In this document: one piece after another, positions 13,416 through 18,752 of the stretch | Numbering within the stretch: the first letter of the stretch is position 1 | Layout of the letters: each line of letters starts with the position of its first letter | Assembly (NCBI GenBank): GCA_045598975.1 | Contig: JAZRVE010000015.1 | Span: forward strand, 1 to 18,752 | Reading direction: 5' to 3' | Length of the DNA stretch: 18,752 bases | Source: UMGS882 sp045598975 | Lineage (GTDB): Bacteria > Bacillota > Clostridia > Oscillospirales > CAG-382 | Notes under the pieces: generated by a model | Databases searched by the model: none | Told to the model about the DNA's origin: nothing | Seen by the model: only the letters and a program-made list of their open reading frames with translations | Position numbers and translations under genes: made by a program

Positions 13416-13955
13416 TTATTTACCGGCCTTGCCGGACTTACGGCGAATGTGTTCGTCGTCATATTTGATACCCTTGCCGAGGTACGGCTCCGGCGGACGC
13501 TTGCTGCGGATCTCCGCTGCGATCTGTCCGACCCGCTGTTTGTCGGCGCCGGCTACGATAACGGTGTTGGTGTCCGGCACATCGAACGTGATGCCTGCCG
13601 GCTCGTCGATGTTGACGGTGTGCGAGTAGCCGATGGTGAGGACGAGCTGCTTGCCCTGCTTGGCGGCACGGTAGCCGACTCCGTTGATTTCCAGCTTCTT
13701 GGAGAAGCCGGTGGTCACGCCCGTTACCATATTCGCGATGAGCGAGCGTGTAAGTCCGTGAAGTGCTCTGTTTTCCTTTTCGTCGTCCGGACGTTCGACC
13801 GTGATAAAGCCGCCGTCGACCTTGATGGTCATTTCGGGCTTGAAGGTCTGAGAAAGCGTACCCTTGGGACCTTTGACGGTCACGCAGTTGGCGCTGTCTA
13901 CCTTGACGTCTACGCCGGCAGGAATGGCAACAGGCATTCTGCCTATTCTTGACAT
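13416..13955 (-). CDS. rplF: 50S ribosomal protein L6
   Basis: Large subunit protein near the sarcin-ricin loop and factor-binding site. The 179 residues form the usual two tandem alpha/beta domains: the first with KGPKGTLSQTF (28-38), the second with the signature PPEPYLGKGIKYDDEHIRRKSGKAGK at the C-terminus. GAAGGAGA precedes the ATG. Unlike the tightly packed neighbours, it is preceded by a 165-base gap after rpsH that holds a hairpin and a partial duplication of the rpsH end. Confidence 0.98.
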   Translation of the reverse strand: MSRIGRMPVAIPAGVDVKVDSANCVTVKGPKGTLSQTFKPEMTIKVDGGFITVERPDDEKENRALHGLTRSLIANMVTGVTTGFSKKLEINGVGYRAAKQGKQLVLTIGYSHTVNIDEPAGITFDVPDTNTVIVAGADKQRVGQIAAEIRSKRPPEPYLGKGIKYDDEHIRRKSGKAGK

Positions 13956-14120
13956 AGTGTTTCTCCTTCCGTAAATTGCGTAATCTTTCTTGCATGTACG
14001 GGTTTTGACCCGTGCACTTTTCTATGCGGCATGCATATGGATTGTGTGCTTTTTACCTTGCAAGTACTCCGAATTTATGTCGCATGAAACAGCTTTTACC
14101 TGAACGTAAGCAAGCTTTCC
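13956..14120 (-). other. 165-base spacer between rpsH and rplF with hairpin and partial duplication
   Basis: This is the largest gap inside the ribosomal super-operon. Next to rpsH it repeats the last codons of that gene: ACGTAAGC (plus strand) occurs at 14128-14135 within rpsH and at 14104-14111 in the gap, with partly matching flanks, a period of 24 bases. Further on, ACGGGT/ACCCGT (13998-14003, 14008-14013) form a 6-bp hairpin. It holds no gene and no convincing promoter. A role in rplF expression or autoregulation is possible but unsupported. Confidence 0.55.
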
Positions 14121-14519
14121 TTACCAGACGTAAGCTAAAACTTCTCCGCCTACGTTGTTGGCTCTTGCTTTTTTGTCTGTCATGATACCTTTGGAGGTAG
14201 AAACGATCGCGATTCCGAGACCTTTCATGACCTTCGGCATATCTTCACAGCTCGAATAAATACGAAGACCGGGCTTGGAAACACGTTTGATGCCCTGGAT
14301 GACTCTCGTCTTGTTGGCGCCGTATTTCAGCGTGACGCGGATAACGCCCTGCTTGCCGTCTTCGATTACCTGGTAACCGTTTATATAACCCTCTTCCGCG
14401 AGAATCTCGGCGATCGCCTTCTTCATTCCCGAGGCAGGGATATCCACCGATTCGTGCTTTGCCGAATTGGCGTTGCGGATACGCGTGAGCATATCGGCAA
14501 TTACATCTGTGATCTGCAT
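14121..14519 (-). CDS. rpsH: 30S ribosomal protein S8
   Basis: Binds the central domain of 16S rRNA and is the spc operon autoregulator in E. coli. The 132 residues begin MQITDVIADMLTRIRNA and carry the C-terminal signature GLGIAIVSTSKGIMTDKKAR with GGEVLAYVW at the end. GGAGGT stands before the ATG. Its position after rpsN and before rplF is canonical. The 3' end seems partly duplicated in the spacer downstream. I saw no clear mimic of the 16S S8 site in the spacers, but could not fold them. Confidence 0.98.
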   Translation of the reverse strand: MQITDVIADMLTRIRNANSAKHESVDIPASGMKKAIAEILAEEGYINGYQVIEDGKQGVIRVTLKYGANKTRVIQGIKRVSKPGLRIYSSCEDMPKVMKGLGIAIVSTSKGIMTDKKARANNVGGEVLAYVW

Positions 14520-14564
14520 AAATTGTGACCTCCTTACTGATTTCTATAAGCCATCGTTTGACTT

Positions 14565-14750
14565 TTACCAGCTTGCTTTCTTGATGCCCGGGATCTCGCC
14601 GTTGTAAGCAAGCTCTCTGAAACAGATACGGCAAATGCCGTAACGGCGCAGATAAGCATGGGGACGGCCGCAAATTTTACATCTGTTATATTCGCGAGTA
14701 GAGAATTTCTGCGTTCTCTGCTGTTTTAATATCATCGCTTTTTTTGCCAT
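14565..14750 (-). CDS. rpsN: 30S ribosomal protein S14, zinc type Z
   Basis: Head protein of the 30S subunit. The 61 residues are the short zinc form, with Cys 24, 27, 40 and 43 as CKIC and CRIC around GRPHAYLRRYGI; the long zinc-free form is about 90-100 residues. The C-terminal RELAYNGEIPGIKKASW is standard. The site before the ATG is a weaker GGGGTAGGT. It lies between rplE and rpsH, where the zinc form is usual in Bacillota (sometimes called rpsZ). A zinc-independent copy, if any, is outside this window. Confidence 0.98.
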   Translation of the reverse strand: MAKKAMILKQQRTQKFSTREYNRCKICGRPHAYLRRYGICRICFRELAYNGEIPGIKKASW

Positions 14751-14771
14751 TGTGATAACCTACCCCTTTTC

Positions 14772-15311
14772 TTACTTGGCGAACGGTGCGCCCATCAGAG
14801 AAAGCAATTCGCGGGCGTGTTCGTCGTTTGTCGCCGTCGTTACGAATACGATGTCCATGCCGCGGATCTTCTCCACTTTGTCGTATTCGATCTCCGGGAA
14901 GATGAGCTGTTCCTTGATACCGACCGAGTAGTTGCCTCTGCCGTCGAACGCGTTGGGATTGATGCCCTTGAAGTCACGGACGCGCGGCAGTGCGAGGTTG
15001 AAGAAGCGGTCCATGAATTCGTACATCTTTTCGCCGCGAAGCGTTACCTTGGCGCCGATCTTCATACCCTGACGGATCTTGAAGTTTGCCACCGACTTTC
15101 TTGCGAACGTCGGAACGGCTTTCTGGCCGGTGATGATTTCCAGGTCGGCAATGATGTTGTCGATGACCTTGGCATTGTCCTTGGCGTCACCCGCGCCGAT
15201 GTTGATCACGATCTTTTCGAGCTTCGGGATCTGCATCGGGCTCTTGTATTCGAATTTCTTCATAAGAGCGGGAGCGACTTCGCTGACATATAAGTCTCTT
15301 AATCTTGACAT
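14772..15311 (-). CDS. rplE: 50S ribosomal protein L5
   Basis: Binds 5S rRNA in the central protuberance and bridges to S13. The 179 residues include PMQIPKLEKIVINIGAGDA (about 25-43), the ITGQKAVPTFARKSVANFKI region (about 60-79, shown in full at 20 residues), GRGNYSVGIKEQLIFPEI and MDIVFVTTA. ATG 15311 is chosen over ATG 15317 because GGGAGG at 15320-15325 lies 8 bases before the former but only 2 before the latter. It sits between rplX and rpsN as usual. Confidence 0.97.
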   Translation of the reverse strand: MSRLRDLYVSEVAPALMKKFEYKSPMQIPKLEKIVINIGAGDAKDNAKVIDNIIADLEIITGQKAVPTFARKSVANFKIRQGMKIGAKVTLRGEKMYEFMDRFFNLALPRVRDFKGINPNAFDGRGNYSVGIKEQLIFPEIEYDKVEKIRGMDIVFVTTATNDEHARELLSLMGAPFAK

Positions 15312-15330
15312 TTTCATATCCTCCCGTCAA

Positions 15331-15657
15331 TTAAAGAATTTCGCCGCATTTAGCGCAGATTCTTACCTTTTTGCCGTCCTCGAGGGTCTTGTGCGCGACG
15401 CGGACGCCTTTGTCGCACTTGGAGCAGTAGACGTTGGCTTTGTCGGCGTAGAACGCCCCTTCCACCTTCACGATACCGCCCTGTTCGCCCTGTTTTCTCG
15501 GACGGACGTGCTTGGTTACCATGTTGACTCCCTCGACGATGATCTTGCCTTCCTTGGGAGACACTTCCAAAACCTTGCCCTTTTTGCCCTTGTCGTCGCC
15601 GGAGTTGATGACGACCACGTCATCGCGGCGTACGGCGAGCTTTTTCTTTTCTGCCAT
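15331..15657 (-). CDS. rplX: 50S ribosomal protein L24 (zinc-ribbon form)
   Basis: Assembly initiator of the 50S subunit near the exit tunnel. The 108 residues start MAEKKKLAVRRDDVVVINSG; GGGAGG stands before this ATG, so the upstream ATG at 15672 (five more residues) is rejected. The KOW loop is at about 14-32 (VVVINSGDDKGKKGKVLEV), and the C-terminal part has a zinc ribbon with Cys 78, 81, 101 and 104. It follows rplN after 14 bases. Confidence 0.98.
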   Translation of the reverse strand: MAEKKKLAVRRDDVVVINSGDDKGKKGKVLEVSPKEGKIIVEGVNMVTKHVRPRKQGEQGGIVKVEGAFYADKANVYCSKCDKGVRVAHKTLEDGKKVRICAKCGEIL

Positions 15658-15671
15658 ACTTCTACCTCCCA

Positions 15672-16040
15672 TTAAAGCACTTCGGGAGCAAGAGACAGGA
15701 TTTTGAGATATTCCTTCTCACGGAGCTCTCTTGCCACCGGCCCGAAAATACGGGTACCTTTGGGGTTTTTGTCTGCGTTTATGATGACTGCCGCGTTCTC
15801 ATCGAATCGGATATAGCTTCCGTCCGCACGGCGAAGGCTCTTGACGGTGCGTACCACGACCGCCTTGACGACCTCACCCTTTTTGACCACGCCGCCCGGC
15901 GCTGCCTTTTTAACGGAGCACACCACGACGTCGCCGATGCTGGCGTACCGTCTGCCGGTACCTCCGAGAACACGGATGCACATAAGCTCCTTGGCGCCGG
16001 TGTTGTCGGCGACCTTCATGAGCGATTGCTGCTGGATCAT
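15672..16040 (-). CDS. rplN: 50S ribosomal protein L14
   Basis: Large subunit protein at the subunit interface, contacting the 16S rRNA and the silencing factor RsfS. The 122 residues match the family: MIQQQSLMKVADNTGAKELM at the start, CIRVLGGTGRRYASIGDVVV, KAVVVRTVKSLRRADGSYIRF in the middle (58-78, cited in part) and GTRIFGPVARELRE near the end. GGAGGT precedes the ATG. The order rpsQ-rplN-rplX opens the spc block; here it is continuous with the S10 block, without a promoter that I can see. Confidence 0.98.
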   Translation of the reverse strand: MIQQQSLMKVADNTGAKELMCIRVLGGTGRRYASIGDVVVCSVKKAAPGGVVKKGEVVKAVVVRTVKSLRRADGSYIRFDENAAVIINADKNPKGTRIFGPVARELREKEYLKILSLAPEVL

Positions 16041-16075
16041 GTTATGTGACCTCCTACTGTACTTGTTTTCTCGGC

Positions 16076-16330
16076 TTATTTAGCCTTTTCGATAATTCTC
16101 ACAAGACGCCATCTCTTGTCGCGCGAAAGCGGTCTTGTTTCCATGATTTCGACCTTGTCGCCAATGCCGCACTCGTTGTTTTCGTCGTGTGCCTTGAACT
16201 TCACGGTTCTCTTGATGACCTTGTTGTAAAGCGGGTGCTTGACGCTGTCGCGGATGGAGACGACGATCGTCTTGTCCATCTTATCGCTCGAAACGATTCC
16301 GACTCTGGTTTTTCTTAAATTTCTTTCCAT
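16076..16330 (-). CDS. rpsQ: 30S ribosomal protein S17
   Basis: Primary 16S rRNA-binding protein with an OB fold. The 84 residues begin MERNLRKTRVGIVSSDKMDK and contain KTIVVSIRDSVKHPLYNKVI and the signature GDKVEIMETRPLSRDKRWRL (57-76). AAGGAG stands before the ATG, 20 bases after the rpmC stop. Position between rpmC and rplN is canonical. No deviation was noticed. Confidence 0.98.
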   Translation of the reverse strand: MERNLRKTRVGIVSSDKMDKTIVVSIRDSVKHPLYNKVIKRTVKFKAHDENNECGIGDKVEIMETRPLSRDKRWRLVRIIEKAK

Positions 16331-16350
16331 GATTCGTTACTCCTTCCCGC

Positions 16351-16539
16351 TCACGCTTTTTTCTCGGTCATCACCGTAAGGATCCGGGCAATGTCCTTTT
16401 TGGTCTCAACGATCTTCTGCGGATTGTCAAGCTGATGGATTGCGTGCTGGAAGCGGAGATTGAAAAGCGCTTCCTTCTGTTCCTTCAACAGATCGGCGAG
16501 CTGTTCGGAGGTTTTTTCGCGGATTTCTGTGATTTTCAT
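16351..16539 (-). CDS. rpmC: 50S ribosomal protein L29
   Basis: Two-helix protein near the tunnel exit that helps dock SRP and trigger factor. The 62 residues begin MKITEIREKTSEQLADLLKE and contain EALFNLRFQHAIHQLDNPQK (about 22-41), the family signature. An ATG at 16581 would add 14 residues but lies inside rplP; GGAGG in the rplP end is 10 bases before 16539, so the shorter form is chosen. The gap to rplP is 5 bases, suggesting coupled translation. Confidence 0.97.
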   Translation of the reverse strand: MKITEIREKTSEQLADLLKEQKEALFNLRFQHAIHQLDNPQKIVETKKDIARILTVMTEKKA

Positions 16540-16544
16540 ATCGG

Positions 16545-16964
16545 TTACGCCTCCATTTCCTCTTTCTTCACAAACTTGCACTTGATGGGAAGCTTGTGAG
16601 ACGCAAGACGCATGGCTTCACGCGCCTGATCTTCCGAGACGCCGTCCATTTCGAACAGTACTCTGCCCGGCTTGACGACGCTTACCCAGTATTCCGGCGA
16701 GCCTTTACCGGAACCCATTCGGGTTTCCGCCGGCTTTTCGGTAACGGGTTTGTCCGGGAATATCTTGATCCAGACCTGACCACCTCTCTTGATGTAACGC
16801 GTCATGGCGATACGGGCGGCTTCGATCTGATTGCTGGTGATCCATGCCGGTTCCATGGCTTGGAGACCGTAGGTTCCGTTGCTGATGGTGTTGCCGCGGG
16901 TGGCAACGCCCTTCATACGTCCTCTCTGGACTCTTCTGTATTTGACTCTTTTCGGCATTAACAT
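16545..16964 (-). CDS. rplP: 50S ribosomal protein L16
   Basis: Organises tRNA binding at the A site and 5S-23S contacts. The 139 residues begin MLMPKRVKYRRVQRGRMKG and contain GLQAMEPAWITSNQIEAARI (33-52), RMGSGKGSPEYWVSVVKPGR and the AREAMRLASHKLPIKCKFV end. The first ATG gives the classical MLMPKR start; the rpsC TAA lies 2 bases upstream, with AGGAGG inside the rpsC end. Its own end carries the rpmC ribosome binding site. Confidence 0.98.
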   Translation of the reverse strand: MLMPKRVKYRRVQRGRMKGVATRGNTISNGTYGLQAMEPAWITSNQIEAARIAMTRYIKRGGQVWIKIFPDKPVTEKPAETRMGSGKGSPEYWVSVVKPGRVLFEMDGVSEDQAREAMRLASHKLPIKCKFVKKEEMEA

Positions 16965-16966
16965 GG

Positions 16967-17662
16967 TTATCTGGCTCCTCCTTCTGCCTTAGAAGGCGCA
17001 TTGTGGCGTTTTCTTGCCGCCGTCTTGGCTGCCGTGGCAAGCACTTCGCCCTTGTAGATCCATACCTTGACGCCGACTTTTCCGTAGGTGGTGTTTGCCT
17101 CCCAGAAACCGTAGTCGATGTCGGCGCGCAGCGTCTGCAACGGAATGGTTCCTTCGTGGTACTGTTCGGTGCGGGCGATTTCCGCGCCGTTCAGTCTGCC
17201 GCTGAGCTGGATCTTGATGCCCTTGGCACCCAGCTTCATGGTGCGGCCGATCGCCTGCTTCATGGCACGGCGGAAAGCGATACGTCTTTCGAGCTGACCG
17301 GCGACCGACTCCGCAACGAGCTGTGCGTTGAGGTCGGGCTGCTTGATCTCGATGACGTTGACCGATGCCGGGATGCCGGCAAAGGCTTCGATCTCGCCCT
17401 TTAACTTGTCGATTTCCGCGCCCTGCTTGCCGATAATGATACCGGGCTTTGCGCAGTGGATAAATACTTTGACTCTCTTGCCGTCGCGTTCGATTTCGAT
17501 CTTCGGAACGCCGGCACCCTGAAGCTTCGTCTTCAAAAATTCTCTGAGATTGTAGTCCGCCACGATGGTATCACCGAATACTTCGTCTTTGACGAACCAT
17601 CTCGAATCCCAGTCTTTGATCACGCCTACTCGTAAGCCGTGAGGATTAACTTTCTGACCCAT
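16967..17662 (-). CDS. rpsC: 30S ribosomal protein S3
   Basis: Part of the mRNA entry helicase with S4 and S5. The 231 residues begin MGQKVNPHGLRVGVIKDWDS; the KH type II domain (about 38-108) has its GXXG loop as GKQG at 78-81, and the C-terminal domain has SGRLNGAEIARTEQYHEGTI (154-173) and TTYGKVGVKVWIYKGE (191-206). DYGFWEANT has Trp where Ala is usual; the effect is unknown. GGAGG lies about 13 bases before the ATG, a long spacing. It follows rplV after 75 bases that hold a 17-base palindrome. Confidence 0.98.
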   Translation of the reverse strand: MGQKVNPHGLRVGVIKDWDSRWFVKDEVFGDTIVADYNLREFLKTKLQGAGVPKIEIERDGKRVKVFIHCAKPGIIIGKQGAEIDKLKGEIEAFAGIPASVNVIEIKQPDLNAQLVAESVAGQLERRIAFRRAMKQAIGRTMKLGAKGIKIQLSGRLNGAEIARTEQYHEGTIPLQTLRADIDYGFWEANTTYGKVGVKVWIYKGEVLATAAKTAARKRHNAPSKAEGGAR

Positions 17663-17694
17663 ACTTCGTGATAAGCCTCCTTCATAGAATTTGC

Positions 17695-17711
17695 CGTCTG
17701 TCTGACAGACG
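17695..17711. repeat. 17-base palindrome in the rplV-rpsC spacer
   Basis: CGTCTGTC and GACAGACG flank a single central T (17695-17711). As RNA it can form a 6-bp stem with a 5-base loop, between the rplV stop and the rpsC ribosome binding site. There is no U run. It could equally be a protein-binding site or chance. Confidence 0.45.
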
Positions 17712-17737
17712 CAACAATTTTTTCGGTGTCTGCGGTA

Positions 17738-18073
17738 TTATTCTTTTTCCTTTACCGCAAGGGTGATGTGCGAGCTTCTCTTGAAAATGCGGTATGCTCT
17801 GCCGTGAGAAACCGGCTGGATACGCTTCGCCGTCTTTCCGGGCGTCACGAAGCATTCCGAAACATACAGCTTGGAAACGTCCATGCTGTGGTTGTTCTCG
17901 GCGTTGGCGACGGCACTTTTGAGGAGCTTTGCCACGGGCTCGCTTGCCGCTTTTCTTGTATTGGCAAGGATTCCTGCCGCAGTTGCCACGTCCTTGTTGC
18001 GGATGAGATCCAGAACGATGGAAACCTTTCTCGGCGAAATCCGGATGTCGTATAAATACGCTTTTGCCTCCAT
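17738..18073 (-). CDS. rplV: 50S ribosomal protein L22
   Basis: Lines the peptide exit tunnel with an extended beta hairpin, near the macrolide site. The 111 residues start MEAKAYLYDIRISPRKVSIV; GGAGG lies 10 bases before this ATG, so the ATG at 18094, which precedes the site, is rejected. Visible are the AVANAENNHSMDVSKLYVSE segment (about 61-80) and the tunnel hairpin PGKTAKRIQPVSHGRAYRI. No resistance-type change in the hairpin is evident. It follows rpsS after 76 bases. Confidence 0.97.
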   Translation of the reverse strand: MEAKAYLYDIRISPRKVSIVLDLIRNKDVATAAGILANTRKAASEPVAKLLKSAVANAENNHSMDVSKLYVSECFVTPGKTAKRIQPVSHGRAYRIFKRSSHITLAVKEKE

Positions 18074-18149
18074 GATAAGTTTGCCTCCTTTCACGAATTG
18101 CCCCGGCGGTCATGCCGCACGCGGAGCGATTGGTGTTTTTATGCAAAGA

Positions 18150-18431
18150 TTACTTGTCTGTGTTGGATGTCTTGGAACCGGAATGTCCCTTGAACGTTCT
18201 GGTGGGAGCGAACTCGCCGAGCTTGTGTCCGACCATATCTTCCGTAACGTATACCGGCACGTGTTTTCTGCCGTCGTGGACCGCGATGGTGTGTCCGACG
18301 AATTCCGGGAAAATTGTGGAAGCTCTCGACCAGGTTTTAAGGACTCTCTTTTCGCCCTTGTCGTTCATTTCCTTGATGCGGGCGAAGAGCTTGGCTTCGA
18401 CAAACGGTCCTTTTTTAATGCTTCTGCTCAA
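18150..18431 (-). CDS. rpsS: 30S ribosomal protein S19, TTG start
   Basis: Head protein of the 30S subunit that contacts S13 and A-site tRNA. The 93 residues (initiator then SRSIKKGPFVEAKL) contain TWSRASTIFPEFVGHTIAVH (33-52), DGRKHVPVYVTEDMVGHKLG and the EFAPTRTFKGHSG end. The codon at 18431 is TTG; AAAGGAGG at 18440-18447 stands 8 bases before it, and no in-frame ATG fits, so this is a true TTG start in a highly expressed gene. It follows rplB after 21 bases. Confidence 0.97.
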   Translation of the reverse strand: MSRSIKKGPFVEAKLFARIKEMNDKGEKRVLKTWSRASTIFPEFVGHTIAVHDGRKHVPVYVTEDMVGHKLGEFAPTRTFKGHSGSKTSNTDK

Positions 18432-18439
18432 TTTCTATG

Positions 18440-18447
18440 CCTCCTTT
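18440..18447 (-). promoter_or_regulatory. ribosome binding site fixing the TTG start of rpsS
   Basis: AAAGGAGG on the minus strand, 8 bases before the TTG at 18431 and just after the rplB stop codon. The strong site may compensate for the weak start codon. Confidence 0.8.
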
Positions 18448-18452
18448 ACGGT

Positions 18453-18752
18453 TTACTTGTCGTTTCTTCTCTTGATGATGAACTTGTTGGTGCGTGCCTT
18501 CTTGTTACGGGTCTTGTAACCCATCGTAGGCTTGCCCCAAGGGGTGACCGGCGTCGGGCGTCCGACGGGAGCCTTGCCTTCACCACCGCCGTGCGGGTGA
18601 TCGCACGGGTACATGACCGAACCTCTGACCGACGGGCGTACGCCGAGGTGGCGCGTCTTGCCGGCTTTGCCGAGGTTGATGTTCTCATGTTCGAGATTAC
18701 CGACCTGTCCGATGGTCGCCTTGCAGTTGAGGCGGACGATGCGGACTTCACC
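18453..18752 (-). CDS. rplB: 50S ribosomal protein L2, C-terminal 99 residues (cut by window edge)
   Basis: L2 is needed for subunit association and peptidyl transfer. Only the last 99 of about 275 residues are here; the frame is open to base 18752. Visible: GEVRIVRLNCKATIGQVGNL at the edge, GKAGKTRHLGVRPSVRGSVM, then the histidine loop DHPHGGGEG, PVTPWGKPTMGYKTR and the basic end FIIKRRNDK. The loop reads MYPCDHPHGG, while homologues nearly always have Asn at the Tyr position. It begins the visible part of the S10 block; rplW, rplD, rplC and rpsJ would lie beyond the edge. Confidence 0.97.
   Translation of the reverse strand, partial: GEVRIVRLNCKATIGQVGNLEHENINLGKAGKTRHLGVRPSVRGSVMYPCDHPHGGGEGKAPVGRPTPVTPWGKPTMGYKTRNKKARTNKFIIKRRNDK

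Noticed and set aside
13956..14100. Possible internal promoter before rplF (TTGCAA with CATATG-like box)
   Set aside because: The -10 match is poor and the spacing is about 18 bases; not better than chance in A/T-rich sequence.

Overview
The window is a housekeeping stretch of a bacterial chromosome in which every supported gene lies on the minus strand. It is most likely from Bacillota, class Clostridia, probably an uncultured Oscillospirales- or Christensenellales-like gut lineage. This assignment is inferred from the fused S10-spc-alpha operon order with rpsD inside the alpha block, the zinc-type S14, S4, L24, L36 and adenylate kinase, the KOW-domain gene between map and infA, strong AGGAGG ribosome binding sites, several TTG/GTG starts and moderate GC content.

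Reading in the direction of transcription (high to low coordinates), 18752-5518 holds the ribosomal protein super-operon: rplB (3' part only), rpsS, rplV, rpsC, rplP, rpmC, rpsQ, rplN, rplX, rplE, rpsN (zinc type), rpsH, rplF, rplR, rpsE, rpmD, rplO, secY, adk, map, a KOW-domain gene, infA, rpmJ, rpsM, rpsK, rpsD, rpoA and rplQ. Genes are separated by a few bases to about 75 bases. The exception is a 165-base gap between rpsH and rplF. The block supplies both ribosomal subunits, the Sec channel, nucleotide balance, N-terminal methionine removal, initiation factor 1 and the RNA polymerase alpha subunit.

The 810 bases between rplQ and pyrH (4708-5517) have no credible gene. They contain hairpins after rplQ, a 19-base direct repeat, several strong inverted repeats, a tandem pair of 65-base-period repeats rich in A/T hairpins, and finally an extended -10 promoter firing toward pyrH.

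From 4707 to 1 lies a second unit: pyrH, frr, uppS, cdsA, a Cof-type HAD phosphatase and polA (5' part only). The pyrH-frr-uppS-cdsA core joins UMP phosphorylation, ribosome recycling, undecaprenyl-PP synthesis and CDP-diacylglycerol synthesis. HAD and polA sit where dxr/rseP are often found. The usual neighbours rpsB-tsf (before pyrH) and ecfA/ecfT-truA-rplM-rpsI (after rplQ) are absent, so the repeat-rich spacer looks like a rearrangement junction.

No new defence, mobile or biosynthetic system is visible. The features most worth a second look are the repeat-rich spacer, the unassigned KOW protein, the non-ATG starts of infA, rpsS, secY and the HAD gene, the rpsH-rplF gap with a partial duplication, and an unusual residue in L2.
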